Source: a gamma proteobacterium HdN1 (lineage in GTDB: Bacteria; Pseudomonadota; Gammaproteobacteria; Pseudomonadales; Ketobacteraceae). From it: a stretch of DNA of 64,000 nt. Below the pieces are notes generated by a model that had not been told where the DNA came from, did no database searches, and saw only the letters and a program-made list of their open reading frames with translations. The DNA lies in the NCBI GenBank assembly GCA_000198515.1, contig FP929140.1, positions 4,376,527 to 4,440,526 on the forward strand, written 5' to 3'. Shown piece after piece: positions 8,139 to 17,214 of the stretch (its first letter is position 1; the number at the start of each line of letters is the position of its first letter). The position numbers and the translations under genes are program-made.

Positions 8139-8567
8139 ATGACAGAGTTCGACTACCGCAACGACCAACTAAATCCAACGCACACCATCACCGAATGTCG
8201 CGCCATTCAGCCGGGGCATTATCAAGTGACGGGCGTAGGTGAGCGCCCCGAAAAAGGCGATCGCCTGCTCGTTAGCCTCCGCAACGGCCGCGACCTCCAC
8301 CTCACCCTCGACGTGGAATCCTCCCGCAGCCTGATCAATCCTCCCGGACACTGGACTCTGATTGCCCACGGCCCCGCCTTCCGCGAACTCATGGTACACA
8401 GCTGGAAGGTGCGCTGCGATCACTGCGATACCGAACTGGATTTTGACTTTGCGGTAGATGCAAGCCTGGGTGCATCTGCGCAAATTCCGGCGGCGCAGGC
8501 ACGCATCGCCGAACTTGGCTGGCAGGTACAGGAAAACCACCACCTCTGCCCTCAATGTCAAAGTTGA
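8139..8567 (+). CDS. small protein with two CxxC pairs (zinc-ribbon type), function unknown
   Basis: The 142-residue product starts at ATG 8139 after a CAAGAGG ribosome binding site. The first 90 residues form a beta-rich region (VTGVGERPEKGDRLLVSLRNG, LHLTLDVESSRSLINPPGHW). The C-terminal part has CDHC (about residue 99) and CPQC near the end, a plausible four-cysteine zinc ribbon enclosing DFDFAVDASLG. I do not recognise the family. It is divergent from the efflux operon and separated from the next gene by more than 200 nt, so the context gives no role. Confidence 0.7.
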   Translation: MTEFDYRNDQLNPTHTITECRAIQPGHYQVTGVGERPEKGDRLLVSLRNGRDLHLTLDVESSRSLINPPGHWTLIAHGPAFRELMVHSWKVRCDHCDTELDFDFAVDASLGASAQIPAAQARIAELGWQVQENHHLCPQCQS

Positions 8568-8785
8568 CCGCAATGGTTTTTTCTGTTCCCACAGATTAGT
8601 GGGCGCCCACCAACAACACGAATGATAACATCACACGTTAGCCACCTTTACAGCGCGGGAATTTTCAACCAATATCTAATGCGCGGTCGTGTGCATTGCA
8701 GAATCTCTGCGTTCTAGACCATAGGCGAGATTACTGCAAGCGAGCGGCCCCAATTTTTTCAACTTGTGCACAAGGAAAATTCGCT

Positions 8786-9268
8786 ATGAAAAAGATGGTA
8801 ATCGCTGCGCTGCTGATGGGTGCGTCGTCTATGGCCATGGCAGAAGCACCAGGCGGCCCGAACTGCGGCTGGGGCAACATGTTGTTCAAAGGCCAAAGCG
8901 GGATGATTCCCCACTTTGCAGCCTCCATCACCAACGGCACTTCCGGCAATGCCACCTTCGGGATGACCTCTGGCACCAACGGATGCTCCACCAACGGCAC
9001 CTTGACCTATGGCGGCGCCCCGATGATCGGCATGGCTGGTGTATTGGATGAGTTCATCGCAGATGCCGCAAACGGCAACGGCGAAGCCATGAACGCAGTG
9101 GCGGTTTCAATGGGGATCAGCCAAGCCGACCGTGAAGTATTTGCACAAGTTGTACACCAAAACTTCAACACGATTTTCCCAACAGCGAACGTCACTGCAG
9201 ATCAGGTGAACGCAAATCTGGTCAACGTAATGAAGGCAGACACACGTCTTGCCAAATACGTTTCCTGA
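8786..9268 (+). CDS. DUF3015 family secreted protein
   Basis: The 160-residue protein starts MKKMVIAALLMGASSMAMAEA, a clear Sec signal peptide cleaved after AMA. The mature part begins GGPNCGWGNMLFKGQSG, then TSGTNGCSTNG, and ends in NLVNVMKADTRLAKYV, the pattern of DUF3015 proteins of gammaproteobacteria. Function is unknown; the two cysteines could form a disulfide. ATG 8786 has AAGGA 10 nt upstream. The following DUF4105 gene is on the same strand after a gap of about 120 nt; a joint envelope role is inferred. Confidence 0.85.
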   Translation: MKKMVIAALLMGASSMAMAEAPGGPNCGWGNMLFKGQSGMIPHFAASITNGTSGNATFGMTSGTNGCSTNGTLTYGGAPMIGMAGVLDEFIADAANGNGEAMNAVAVSMGISQADREVFAQVVHQNFNTIFPTANVTADQVNANLVNVMKADTRLAKYVS

Positions 9269-9391
9269 TATTTTCTGCTAAATCGCAGCGCCTAGGGTAA
9301 CGATAGGCAATAGATGCTCAATGGGTCTATTGCCTTCGCCCCGATTTTGCTACAAGCTATTTGCATTCTTGGCCTATTTGTTTTTCAGCGG

Positions 9392-11389
9392 ATGATTGCC
9401 TCTTTTTGTCGCTTTTCTTATCGCAAATCCGTTACCACGCTCACGCTGATTGCCCTAGCGGCTTTATTACACACGCAACCAGCACGCGCCGGCAGTCCCG
9501 ACCACTACGAGCCCTACCACTGGAACGAACCCTCCCTAGCACTCGCAAAATCGCTTGCCAACACACCCAAATGGCATGCGTTACTACACTATTACCCGAG
9601 TGGCATCACCGGGCGCTGGGAAAGCCAAGCGGATAGCGCTGCCTTTTTTCTCGCCCCCAACGGCAAGCGTGATCCAGAAGCGGAACTTCGTGCCACCGTA
9701 GACGCATTTTATCAAACGCCAAACGGCAACGCGCCCATCGCCAACGCGCCAAACGGCAACGATACGCATCCCATTTGCCGATTTCCCGCACGCTGGCGCT
9801 GGCTAACGAAAAAACTGTCGCTTCCGCCAACTCCCATTACACCAACCGAGTGCCCTGAATTTCAAGAATGGCTCGGAATTCTCAAACCCAATAGCGTAAC
9901 GCTGGTGTTTGCGTCTTCCTATCTGAACAGCCCATCCTCCATGTTTGGGCACACATTTCTGCGTTTAGATCCAAAAGACATTCAGCAAGGCTCTGCATGG
10001 CTTAGCTATGCGGTGAATTTTGGCGCGGAATACCATGCAGAAGACAATTCCATCATGTACGCATGGAAAGGAATCCTCGGCGGCTATCCCGGATTTTTTA
10101 GCGTTCTGCCTTACCACCAAAAAATCAACGAATACAACCGCATCGAAAATCGCGATTTGTGGGAATACCGATTAAACCTTTCGCCACAAGAAACCAGCGC
10201 CCTCGTAGACCATCTTTGGGAACTCAAGAACATTGATTTCGCCTATTATTTCTTTGATCACAATTGCTCATTCCGACTCCTAGAGCTGCTGGAATTTGCC
10301 CGCCCCAGCATTGAGCTCACCGACCACTTCCAAGTACGCGCAATCCCGATTGATACTGTTCGCGCAGTTCTTCGCGCCGACCTTGTAGACCATGTAGAGT
10401 ATCGCCCTTCCAAAGCGACAGAACTACAATTTCAGGCAAGCCAGCTGAATAGCACCCAGCAAACGCTGGCAGTGAATCTCGCAAAAGGTCAGCGCGCGCC
10501 GAACGACCCTGCGCTACAAACACTTAGCCCTACGGAACGTGCGCAGGTTCTTCGCGTTGCCTACAAATCTCTGCGTTACGACCAAGATAACGCCCAACGT
10601 GACGCATCGCTTGCACGGCGCAGCCTCTCCCTGCTGCGCGCACTCCAAACGGAAGACAACCGCACACAATCACCTCCACCACCGCCAGCAACCCCCGAAT
10701 CTGGCCACGACACACTACTGATCGGTTTGTCAGGAGGCCAAATCATCCCCCAAAGCACAAGCAAAAATCGTAATGCCGCCGATCATCTCAATATGGCAGA
10801 GCTTCGGTTACGCAGTAGCTACCACGATTTGGCCGACCGCGCACAGGGCTATCTTGACGGCGCGGCCATCAATATCGGCGAACTCGTGCTGCGTCAGACA
10901 GAAAACGATTCCTTGCAGATTGAACTGGCAAATTTCATCGAAATTGATTCCCATGCAGCGCGTAACCGCTGGTTTTCGCCACTCACCTGGCGCGTCAAAG
11001 CAGGCGCAGACCGAATCTATAGTGATACCGATAGCGCACTCACCCCGCGCATCGAAGGTGGCGCAGGGCTCACCTACAACTTATTCAATCGCCACCTGAT
11101 TTACGGCTTAGGCATGGCGCGGCTGGAATATAATCCCCTGCTTTCTCAGGATTTTTCTGCGGGCGCCGGTGCGCTTACAGGCGCACTGTTTTACTGGCCA
11201 TTTGGCACGCTGCAGATCGAATCAGCGTATTATCAATTTTCGGATGGCCACGAACGCAGTTCCGCACATGTGATCCAAAACTTCCCACTTGCAAAAAATC
11301 ACGCCATTCGTCTTCAGCTAGGCCGAAGCAAACAAATCAACACCACGTTTAACGAAGCAATGCTCGAATACCGATATTATTTCTATTGA
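9392..11389 (+). CDS. DUF4105 (Lnb N-terminal periplasmic domain) protein
   Basis: This is a periplasmic or outer-membrane-associated protein of about 665 residues. From ATG 9392 it has a signal peptide (RKSVTTLTLIALAALLHTQPARA). The DUF4105 domain (about residues 145-320) shows LVFASSYLNSPSSMFGHTFLRL, YAWKGILGGYPGFFSVLPYH and FFDHNCSFRLLELLEFARP; the conserved His and Asn-Cys residues recall NlpC/P60-like transpeptidases or lipid-modifying Lnb proteins. The C-terminal third, with alternating strands and a final LEYRYYFY, looks like an outer-membrane beta barrel. An upstream in-frame ATG at 9314 is possible but would bury the signal peptide. It follows the DUF3015 gene. Activity is unproven. 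Confidence 0.85.
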   Translation: MIASFCRFSYRKSVTTLTLIALAALLHTQPARAGSPDHYEPYHWNEPSLALAKSLANTPKWHALLHYYPSGITGRWESQADSAAFFLAPNGKRDPEAELRATVDAFYQTPNGNAPIANAPNGNDTHPICRFPARWRWLTKKLSLPPTPITPTECPEFQEWLGILKPNSVTLVFASSYLNSPSSMFGHTFLRLDPKDIQQGSAWLSYAVNFGAEYHAEDNSIMYAWKGILGGYPGFFSVLPYHQKINEYNRIENRDLWEYRLNLSPQETSALVDHLWELKNIDFAYYFFDHNCSFRLLELLEFARPSIELTDHFQVRAIPIDTVRAVLRADLVDHVEYRPSKATELQFQASQLNSTQQTLAVNLAKGQRAPNDPALQTLSPTERAQVLRVAYKSLRYDQDNAQRDASLARRSLSLLRALQTEDNRTQSPPPPPATPESGHDTLLIGLSGGQIIPQSTSKNRNAADHLNMAELRLRSSYHDLADRAQGYLDGAAINIGELVLRQTENDSLQIELANFIEIDSHAARNRWFSPLTWRVKAGADRIYSDTDSALTPRIEGGAGLTYNLFNRHLIYGLGMARLEYNPLLSQDFSAGAGALTGALFYWPFGTLQIESAYYQFSDGHERSSAHVIQNFPLAKNHAIRLQLGRSKQINTTFNEAMLEYRYYFY

Positions 11390-11411
11390 GCACAATTGAG
11401 AAAACCGCCCA

Positions 11412-12326
11412 ATGCCAAATAACGCCAAGCCCACACTCGCATCACCCCTCCCCGACTGGCTTACGAATGCGCTCCCTTGGCCGCGGTATCTTCTCGACAC
11501 CAACGGCTACAAGATGCACTACATCGACCAAGGCGAGGGGCCCGTTGTGCTCTTGCAACACGGCAACCCTACTTGGTGCTTTCTATGGCGCAAAGTCATC
11601 GCGCTACTCGCAAATGAAAAAGTACGAGTTATCGCACCCGATCTGATCGGCTTCGGCGCGTCCGATCACCCGCGATCTCCCTCAGAGCACAGCGTAGATT
11701 TTCATGCAAATAACCTTTTAGCGCTCGTTGAGCAGCTGAATTTGCGCGATATCACCATCGTCGGTCAAGATTGGGGCGGGCCCGTGGTTTCCGTCATGGC
11801 AACACGCGCACCGGAGCGGATTCACGGTGCGGTGTTCGCCAACACAGCAATACGCGCACCCAAGCCGCCAATTCGCGTAACGCCCTTCCATCGTTTTGCG
11901 AACATGCCCATCATTAGCGACCTTGTGTTTAAGGGCGCTAATTTCCCCGTCCCCATCCTTCACAAAGTGCAGGGCGACCCTGCCAGCATCGGCGCATTCG
12001 AACGTCGCGCCTACGCATGGCCTCTACGCCGCTGGGGCGATCGCGCAAGCAACTTGGCGCTGGCACGCATGGTGCCTACGCAGGCTTCACACCCAAGCGT
12101 GGCCACGCTCGAACCCGTCGAAACCTGGGCGCAGCAGTTTCAAGGGCCTGTAGAGCTGGTGTGGGGCACCCGCGACCCGATTCTGGGGCCTGCACTCAAA
12201 GGAACGCGAAAGCTATTCCCGAACGCACCCGTGACCGAAACAGCCGCAGGGCATTTCCTTCAGGAAGAAGTGCCAGACGTACTCGCAGGAGCAATTTTGC
12301 GAGTGGCAGGGATTTCGAAAAGCTAA
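11412..12326 (+). CDS. haloalkane dehalogenase-like alpha/beta hydrolase
   Basis: The 304-residue protein has the haloalkane dehalogenase signature. HGNPTW supplies the oxyanion/halide-binding Asn (N52), and VGQDWGG an aspartate nucleophile (D120) followed by the halide-binding Trp. An acid Asp lies in WGTRDPILGP and the catalytic His in AAGHFLQEE. An Asp rather than Ser nucleophile argues for dehalogenase or epoxide-hydrolase chemistry; the Asn plus Trp pair favours dehalogenase. It is cytoplasmic, with no signal peptide. It starts 22 nt after the DUF4105 stop. Natural substrates are unknown and many chromosomal relatives have no known halogenated substrate. Confidence 0.85.
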   Translation: MPNNAKPTLASPLPDWLTNALPWPRYLLDTNGYKMHYIDQGEGPVVLLQHGNPTWCFLWRKVIALLANEKVRVIAPDLIGFGASDHPRSPSEHSVDFHANNLLALVEQLNLRDITIVGQDWGGPVVSVMATRAPERIHGAVFANTAIRAPKPPIRVTPFHRFANMPIISDLVFKGANFPVPILHKVQGDPASIGAFERRAYAWPLRRWGDRASNLALARMVPTQASHPSVATLEPVETWAQQFQGPVELVWGTRDPILGPALKGTRKLFPNAPVTETAAGHFLQEEVPDVLAGAILRVAGISKS

Positions 12327-12342
12327 CGGTAGGATAACGCAC

Positions 12343-12831
12343 TCAGAAAATTGCAGCGCCCAGCCAAGGCTTGTACACCATGATCGCAAAAATCACGACC
12401 ATCATACTAAAGGCTGGGTAGCCCATCAGCTCCCACAGGCGAACCAATCGAACAAAGCGCGCCGGCAAAGGATCGCCCGGCCGCAGATCGCGCAGCATAC
12501 GATGAAGCTGGATCTGTATCCACACCACAGGCAGCCACAACGCACCCACTAGGCAAAACAAGCCAATCACCAGCAAAAACCACGCCGAGTTGAACGGAAA
12601 AGAAAGAATCTGCATCAACAAAACCCCCGTCACAAACTGCACAACAACAGCGGGCGAGGTAAAAATCCAATCCGCCAGCACCACGGTTCCCGCAGTAACC
12701 CGCACAGCCTCCGCGTTCCCAGATCGCGTCGCTCGAATCATAAAGAAAAAGGTGCCCAGCCCCGTACCGAATAACAGCGTAGAACTGACAATGTGAATGG
12801 TTTTCAACAACAAGTAATTGTCTGCGAGCAT
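12343..12831 (-). CDS. DUF2269 family integral membrane protein
   Basis: The 162-residue protein is almost entirely membrane-embedded. Hydrophobic spans lie around residues 7-30 (LKTIHIVSSTLLFGTGLGTFFFM), 45-75, 80-105 and 135-158. The first span with its HIVSSTLLFGTG motif and the internal LYLPxxWIQ-type segment (ALWLPVVWIQIQLHRM) match DUF2269. The motif resembles HemJ/CopD-like four-helix heme-associated membrane proteins, but function is unknown. The ATG follows the stop of the upstream small gene by one base, so the two are translationally linked. Confidence 0.8.
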   Translation of the reverse strand: MLADNYLLLKTIHIVSSTLLFGTGLGTFFFMIRATRSGNAEAVRVTAGTVVLADWIFTSPAVVVQFVTGVLLMQILSFPFNSAWFLLVIGLFCLVGALWLPVVWIQIQLHRMLRDLRPGDPLPARFVRLVRLWELMGYPAFSMMVVIFAIMVYKPWLGAAIF

Positions 12832-12832
12832 T

Positions 12833-13048
12833 TTAATTGTGCGGCGCGATCTTGGCTTGTGAACTAGGAGTTTCTATCGTCGATACAGACACCTTACTCG
12901 ACTGACCTCCCGCTTGCCGCTCACTCTCAAGCCGAGCCTGTTCCTCTTGCCATTGCTTCATTTCATCGTAATAAGTATCCCAAACGCAGGGAGAACAGGC
13001 GCTTTCGCAGCACTCGCCATCGCTAGGAGGGGTGGGTTTTTCACGCAT
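12833..13048 (-). CDS. oxidoreductase-like domain small protein
   Basis: This short protein (71 aa from ATG 13048) contains PPSDGECCESACSPCVWDTYYDEMKQW, presented here only as its key residues: a CC-x(3)-C-x(2)-C cluster followed by W-D-x-Y-x(3)-M/L. This is the diagnostic motif of the oxidoreductase-like domain found in small bacterial proteins and eukaryotic homologues. The remainder is a charged helix and a Ser/Thr-rich tail. An AGAGACGG ribosome binding site precedes ATG 13048; an upstream in-frame ATG at 13096 is less likely. It is co-transcribed with the DUF2269 gene. Biochemical function is unknown; metal or disulfide binding by the cysteines is inferred. Confidence 0.75.
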   Translation of the reverse strand: MREKPTPPSDGECCESACSPCVWDTYYDEMKQWQEEQARLESERQAGGQSSKVSVSTIETPSSQAKIAPHN

Positions 13049-13130
13049 TTGACCGTCTCTAAAACTTGAATACGACCTAGTATGACCAAGAGCCATCTTG
13101 GTGCACAAGAGGTACAAAAAAGTCTCCAAC

Positions 13131-13158
13131 TTGCGCCTTCGCCGCACCGCACTATAAT
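13131..13158 (+). promoter_or_regulatory. predicted promoter of the acyl-CoA dehydrogenase gene
   Basis: TTGCGC (13131-13136) and a consensus TATAAT (13153-13158) are 16 nt apart. The transcript would carry a leader of about 100 nt containing the inverted repeat GTAACGCAACGTTAC (13200-13214), a possible operator or leader hairpin. Confidence 0.5.
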
Positions 13159-13266
13159 GCGCGGGCGATTTGGTGCATCATAAGGCCCCGCGCGAAGATG
13201 TAACGCAACGTTACAGAATCCATCGCAACGTCTACCTTTTACCATCCAGCCAAACAGGACCCGAGC

Positions 13267-14418
13267 ATGAGCGAATCCACACTGACTCAGGAAGAAAAGG
13301 ATCTTTTCCGCGATAACTTCCGTAAATTCATCGCCAAAGAGCTGGCTCCCCACTACGAAGCTTGGGAGAAAGCCGAGATTTTTCCGCGCGAAGTGTGGAA
13401 CAAGCTGGGTGAAAACGGCTACCTCTGCGTAGACGTCCCAGAAGAATACGGCGGCTTTGGTGCCGATTTCGGCCTCTCCGCCATCATCGCCGAAGAACTA
13501 GGCCGAGCCAACCTTGGCGCACTCTGCACCTCGGTATCCGTGCACTCCGACATCGTCGCCCCCTATATTTTCCACCTTGGTACCGAAGCCCAAAAGCAGG
13601 CTTGGTTGCCCAAAATGGTGAGCGGGGAAGCCGTCGGCGCAATTGCCATGACCGAACCCGGCGCCGGCTCCGACCTACAAGGCATGAGAACCACCGCGCT
13701 GCTCGATGGCAACCAGTACGTCATCAACGGCCAAAAAACCTTTATCACCAACGGCCAGCATTGCGACCTTGTGGTGCTTGCCGCCAAAACCGATCCCAGT
13801 GCCGGCGCACGCGGTGTGACCCTCTTTACCGTGGACTGCAGCCTGCCAGGCTTTAACCGTGGTCGCAACCTTGAAAAAATGGGCCTGCACTCCGGCGACA
13901 CCTCAGAGATGTTCCTCGACAACCTGCGCGTAGACGAAGACCAAGTGCTCGGCGGCGTGGGCCGCGGCTTCGCCAACCTGATGAACGAACTCCCCCGCGA
14001 ACGTCTAATCCTTGGGATTGGTGCCATCGGCGCCTGCGACGGCATGATGGAAGCCACCGCAAACTATGTAAAAGAACGCCGCGCCTTCAGCCAGCCGATT
14101 TCGGCCTTCCAGAACACCCGATTCAAAATGGCCGAACTGAAAACTCAGCTCGAAGTAAACCGCGCATTTATCCAAGTCTGCACCGAAAAATACAACCGTG
14201 GCCAGCTAAGCGCCACCGAAGCCTCCATGGCGAAACTCTCCACCACGGAACTGCAAGGCAAAGTGGCCGACGAGTGTCTGCAACTGTTCGGCGGCTATGG
14301 CTATATGCAAGAATATCCGCTCGCCCGCGCCTATGTAGACGCACGCATCCAGCGCATCTACGGCGGCACCTCAGAAATCATGAAAGAAATCATCGCCCGC
14401 GAACTGTTGGGCCGTTAA
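13267..14418 (+). CDS. acyl-CoA dehydrogenase (LCAD/IVD-like)
   Basis: This FAD-dependent enzyme oxidises acyl-CoA thioesters to 2-enoyl-CoA, passing electrons to ETF. The 383-residue length is standard. Motifs: AIAMTEPGAGSDLQGM (FAD/substrate loop), FITNGQHCD, and C-terminal LFGGYGYMQEYPLARAYVDAR and RIYGGTSEIMKEIIAREL. The usual MCAD catalytic Glu in IYEGT is Gly here; instead E245 in ELPRERL lies where long-chain and isovaleryl-CoA dehydrogenases place their catalytic base. It therefore belongs to that branch. ATG 13267 has AGGAC upstream. A small lipoprotein gene follows 11 nt after the stop. Confidence 0.93.
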   Translation: MSESTLTQEEKDLFRDNFRKFIAKELAPHYEAWEKAEIFPREVWNKLGENGYLCVDVPEEYGGFGADFGLSAIIAEELGRANLGALCTSVSVHSDIVAPYIFHLGTEAQKQAWLPKMVSGEAVGAIAMTEPGAGSDLQGMRTTALLDGNQYVINGQKTFITNGQHCDLVVLAAKTDPSAGARGVTLFTVDCSLPGFNRGRNLEKMGLHSGDTSEMFLDNLRVDEDQVLGGVGRGFANLMNELPRERLILGIGAIGACDGMMEATANYVKERRAFSQPISAFQNTRFKMAELKTQLEVNRAFIQVCTEKYNRGQLSATEASMAKLSTTELQGKVADECLQLFGGYGYMQEYPLARAYVDARIQRIYGGTSEIMKEIIARELLGR

Positions 14419-14429
14419 GGAGCTTGGTT

Positions 14430-14861
14430 ATGGCTGCTGTTGTGCGTCTTTTTTCCGCGATTCCTGTAATCACCGCGTTAAGCGTAGGAACCCTGCTGGT
14501 ATCCGCCTGCAGCGCCCCAGAAGATACACAACAGGCCACCGAAAAGCTGCTGAACGAGAAGCGCGTAAATGATCTGAAAAAGGGTAACGACTCCCTCACC
14601 CAAGCGCGTGAGGTGGTTTTCTGGGCCGCCTTCAAGACTGCAGAGGATCTCCCCTGCTTTGAAGGCTGGCTCGGCAGCCACAACTATCTTGTGACCTACA
14701 AATCCAAACGGGCAGATAAACCGTTTCCCGAATTTGTTGAATTCACAAAATCGCTAATCCCCACCCTCGACACCATGAACACACTAACGCTGGAGCTAAT
14801 CCCCGCTGCTGCGAGCTGTAACGGCCAGTATCAGGAATGGGAAGCGCCCGTGGTTCCTTAA
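14430..14861 (+). CDS. putative lipoprotein, function unknown
   Basis: The 143-residue product starts at ATG 14430 with AAGGAG overlapping the upstream dehydrogenase stop. It has a lipoprotein signal, LLVSAC, ending in a lipobox cysteine near residue 27. The mature part is helical and charged at first (EDTQQATEKLLNEKRVNDL), then holds CFEGWLGSHNYLVTYKSKRADKPFPEF. A pair of downstream cysteines may form a disulfide. I recognise no family. Probable co-transcription with the acyl-CoA dehydrogenase is a spacing inference and may not reflect shared function. Confidence 0.7.
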   Translation: MAAVVRLFSAIPVITALSVGTLLVSACSAPEDTQQATEKLLNEKRVNDLKKGNDSLTQAREVVFWAAFKTAEDLPCFEGWLGSHNYLVTYKSKRADKPFPEFVEFTKSLIPTLDTMNTLTLELIPAAASCNGQYQEWEAPVVP

Positions 14862-14912
14862 CCACGCACGGCCACTTCAGCAAAACGGTTCACGAAAGCA
14901 ACTTCCTTGATA

Positions 14913-15947
14913 TCAGGCGCTTGCCAATTTCAAGCCACGCAGCATTTGCGCAAAGATCTCGCCGCGCAAACGTGCAGATTCATTGACGAGTTGGTGGCGG
15001 CCAGTCGGAAATAACACAATTTCCATCAGCGGAAACTTCTCTCGCAACACCTGTAAATTGTGCGGAAAATCCACCGTGGTATCTTCCTGCCCCTGAATTA
15101 CGGTAAGCGGATAATCACAGGCTTTACGATTTTCGATATCCGCCACCCATTCTTTCAGCGCACCCACCCACTTCACCGAAAGATAATGGCTCTGCAGTGG
15201 ATCCTCGTCGCGCAGAAACCGCAAAAATACATCATCGTGCGAATTCACCACAAACTTGCGCTTAATTCGTCGCACAAAGGGCGAAAGCGCAGTGTGGGCA
15301 TACTTGCCCGTGGTAAAGCTAAAAGGGCGCACCAGTGGAGCCAGCAGCACACAGCGTTCAAACGGCAGTGCCAGCGCACACCTCGATTGCGCCAACAGAA
15401 AATCCAGAAGAATCGCGCCGCCGGTGCTCTGCCCCACTGCATGCCACGGCTTTGGAGCAAATCCTTCCGAAATTAGGAACACTTCGCGCAACACGACTTG
15501 ATAGATCTGAAAATCATCAATCGCAGCCGGCTCCCCAGATGAAAGCCCGTGGCCCGGCAAATCAAACGTCACTACCGAATAACCGCTCGCCAATAACGCT
15601 CGAATGATGTGCGAATAAATGCCCACATGATCATAATAACCATGCAATAAAAACACGCATCCCATTGAACTCGTGGTTTGACGATACGCATGCATCACAA
15701 TTTGGTAGCCCGCAACTTCGTGCGTGCCGATCGTAATTTCCAGCGAGGAAAATTCTTTTTCAAATTCCAAAGAATAAAAGCATCGGTAAGCGCCGAGCGC
15801 AGGCTGAAACAAGCCTGCGCCCTTTGACGCTCCAGATTGCTGCGCGCGAAAAGGCAGTAAACACCGCCTTACGCTGTTTGCATCCCAAGCGCCGCAATTC
15901 CGACTCTCGGCACTGCGGCCCTCGCTACCCTGTACATTGTGCTTCAT
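14913..15947 (-). CDS. alpha/beta hydrolase, lysophospholipase/monoacylglycerol-lipase type
   Basis: The 344-residue serine hydrolase shows CVFLLHGYYDHVGIYSH (oxyanion loop), a strand VVTFDLPGHGLSSG, the nucleophile elbow GQSTGG, an acid Asp in IQGQEDTTVD and a catalytic His in GRHQLVNE. This arrangement is that of the Hydrolase_4/lysophospholipase group acting on monoglycerides or lysolipids. The first 60 residues before the domain are Cys/Arg/Ser-rich and show no clear signal peptide; a later start is possible. It stands alone between convergent and divergent neighbours. Confidence 0.82.
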   Translation of the reverse strand: MKHNVQGSEGRSAESRNCGAWDANSVRRCLLPFRAQQSGASKGAGLFQPALGAYRCFYSLEFEKEFSSLEITIGTHEVAGYQIVMHAYRQTTSSMGCVFLLHGYYDHVGIYSHIIRALLASGYSVVTFDLPGHGLSSGEPAAIDDFQIYQVVLREVFLISEGFAPKPWHAVGQSTGGAILLDFLLAQSRCALALPFERCVLLAPLVRPFSFTTGKYAHTALSPFVRRIKRKFVVNSHDDVFLRFLRDEDPLQSHYLSVKWVGALKEWVADIENRKACDYPLTVIQGQEDTTVDFPHNLQVLREKFPLMEIVLFPTGRHQLVNESARLRGEIFAQMLRGLKLASA

Positions 15948-16057
15948 ACAAAGCCCCTAGGTTATACAAGCAACGCCATGCAAACATCTCGTTATGCAAA
16001 CATCCCTATACAAACAACGCGAGGGAAACGATCTTGGTAAAATGAATTTCGATCGTA

Positions 16058-17122
16058 TTAGCCCACCTGCTGCTTCAGCTCACCTTTCGCATAGCGCTGA
16101 AACATCGTCTCCAGCGAAATCACCTTAATTTTAGACGCATGGCCTGCGGTACCAAATGCCGTGTAACGATCAATGCACACGTCACGCATCGCTTTCATTG
16201 CATCCACAAAGTATTTGCGCGGATCAAATTCTGCCGGGTTCTTGCCAAAATGCTGGCGAATCGCACCGGTTGAAGCCAAGCGCAAATCCGTGTCGATATT
16301 GACTTTGCGCACGCCGTGTTTAATCGCTTCAACGATTTGTTCCACCGGCACACCGTAGGTTTCTTTGATGTCGCCGCCGTTTTCGTTGATGATCTTCAAC
16401 CATTCTTGCGGTACCGAGGAAGAGCCGTGCATCACCAAATGAGTGTTGGGGACTCGCGCATGAATGGCCTTAACACGCTCAATCGAAAGAATATCGCCAG
16501 TCGGTGGGCGGGTAAACTTGTACGCACCGTGGCTGGTACCAATCGCAATGGCCAGCGCATCCACGCCAGTATCACGCACAAATTCAGCGGCCTCGTCAGG
16601 GTCGGTGAGCAGTTGGGAATGATCCAGCACACCTTCTGCACCTACGCCATCTTCTTCGCCCGCCATGCCGGTTTCAAGCGACCCTAGGCAGCCAATCTCA
16701 CCCTCTACCGAAACGCCGCAAGCGTGCGCCATCTCGACCACTTTCCGCGTAACCTCAACGTTATAGGTATAGTCGGTAGGCGTTTTGCCGTCTTCACCCA
16801 AAGAACCATCCATCATCACCGAAGAAAACCCCAGCTGGATGGAACGCTGGCAAATTGCCGGAGAGGTACCGTGATCCTGATGCATACAAACAGGAATATG
16901 CGGAAATTCTTCAATTGCCGCCAAAATCAAATGGCGCAGAAAATTTGCGCCCGCGTATTTGCGCGCACCTGCCGATGCCTGCACAATCACTGGGCTATCG
17001 GTTTTATCGGCGGCTTCCATAATGGAGCGCATTTGCTCCAAGTTATTGACGTTAAACGCTGGAACGCCATACCCGTATTCAGCGGCGTGGTCTAACAGTT
17101 GCCGCATGCTGATCAGTGCCAT
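16058..17122 (-). CDS. fba: fructose-bisphosphate aldolase, class II
   Basis: This zinc-dependent aldolase interconverts fructose 1,6-bisphosphate with dihydroxyacetone phosphate and glyceraldehyde 3-phosphate. The 354-residue sequence begins [20 protein letters not shown] and shows the metal and substrate motifs [42 protein letters not shown] and [10 protein letters not shown]. The long form with [19 protein letters not shown] and a C-terminal HASKIK segment is the Calvin-cycle-type class IIA/B aldolase common in proteobacteria. GGGAG lies 6 nt before the ATG. It is the last gene of the tkt-gap-pgk-fba run on the minus strand, serving glycolysis, gluconeogenesis and pentose phosphate interconversion. 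Confidence 0.96.
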   Translation of the reverse strand: MALISMRQLLDHAAEYGYGVPAFNVNNLEQMRSIMEAADKTDSPVIVQASAGARKYAGANFLRHLILAAIEEFPHIPVCMHQDHGTSPAICQRSIQLGFSSVMMDGSLGEDGKTPTDYTYNVEVTRKVVEMAHACGVSVEGEIGCLGSLETGMAGEEDGVGAEGVLDHSQLLTDPDEAAEFVRDTGVDALAIAIGTSHGAYKFTRPPTGDILSIERVKAIHARVPNTHLVMHGSSSVPQEWLKIINENGGDIKETYGVPVEQIVEAIKHGVRKVNIDTDLRLASTGAIRQHFGKNPAEFDPRKYFVDAMKAMRDVCIDRYTAFGTAGHASKIKVISLETMFQRYAKGELKQQVG

Positions 17123-17214
17123 ACTAACTCCCTAATCCTTTGTAAATTTACCTTAAAGCTCTCATTTCAAGCGCTATATGCTTAACGCTCTATTTGCGCC
17201 AAATCTGGCTGGCC

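Noticed and set aside
16316-16687. Plus-strand open frames opposite fba, pgk, tkt and chpA
   Set aside because: All lie antisense to strongly conserved enzymes and show no family motifs or ribosome binding sites.
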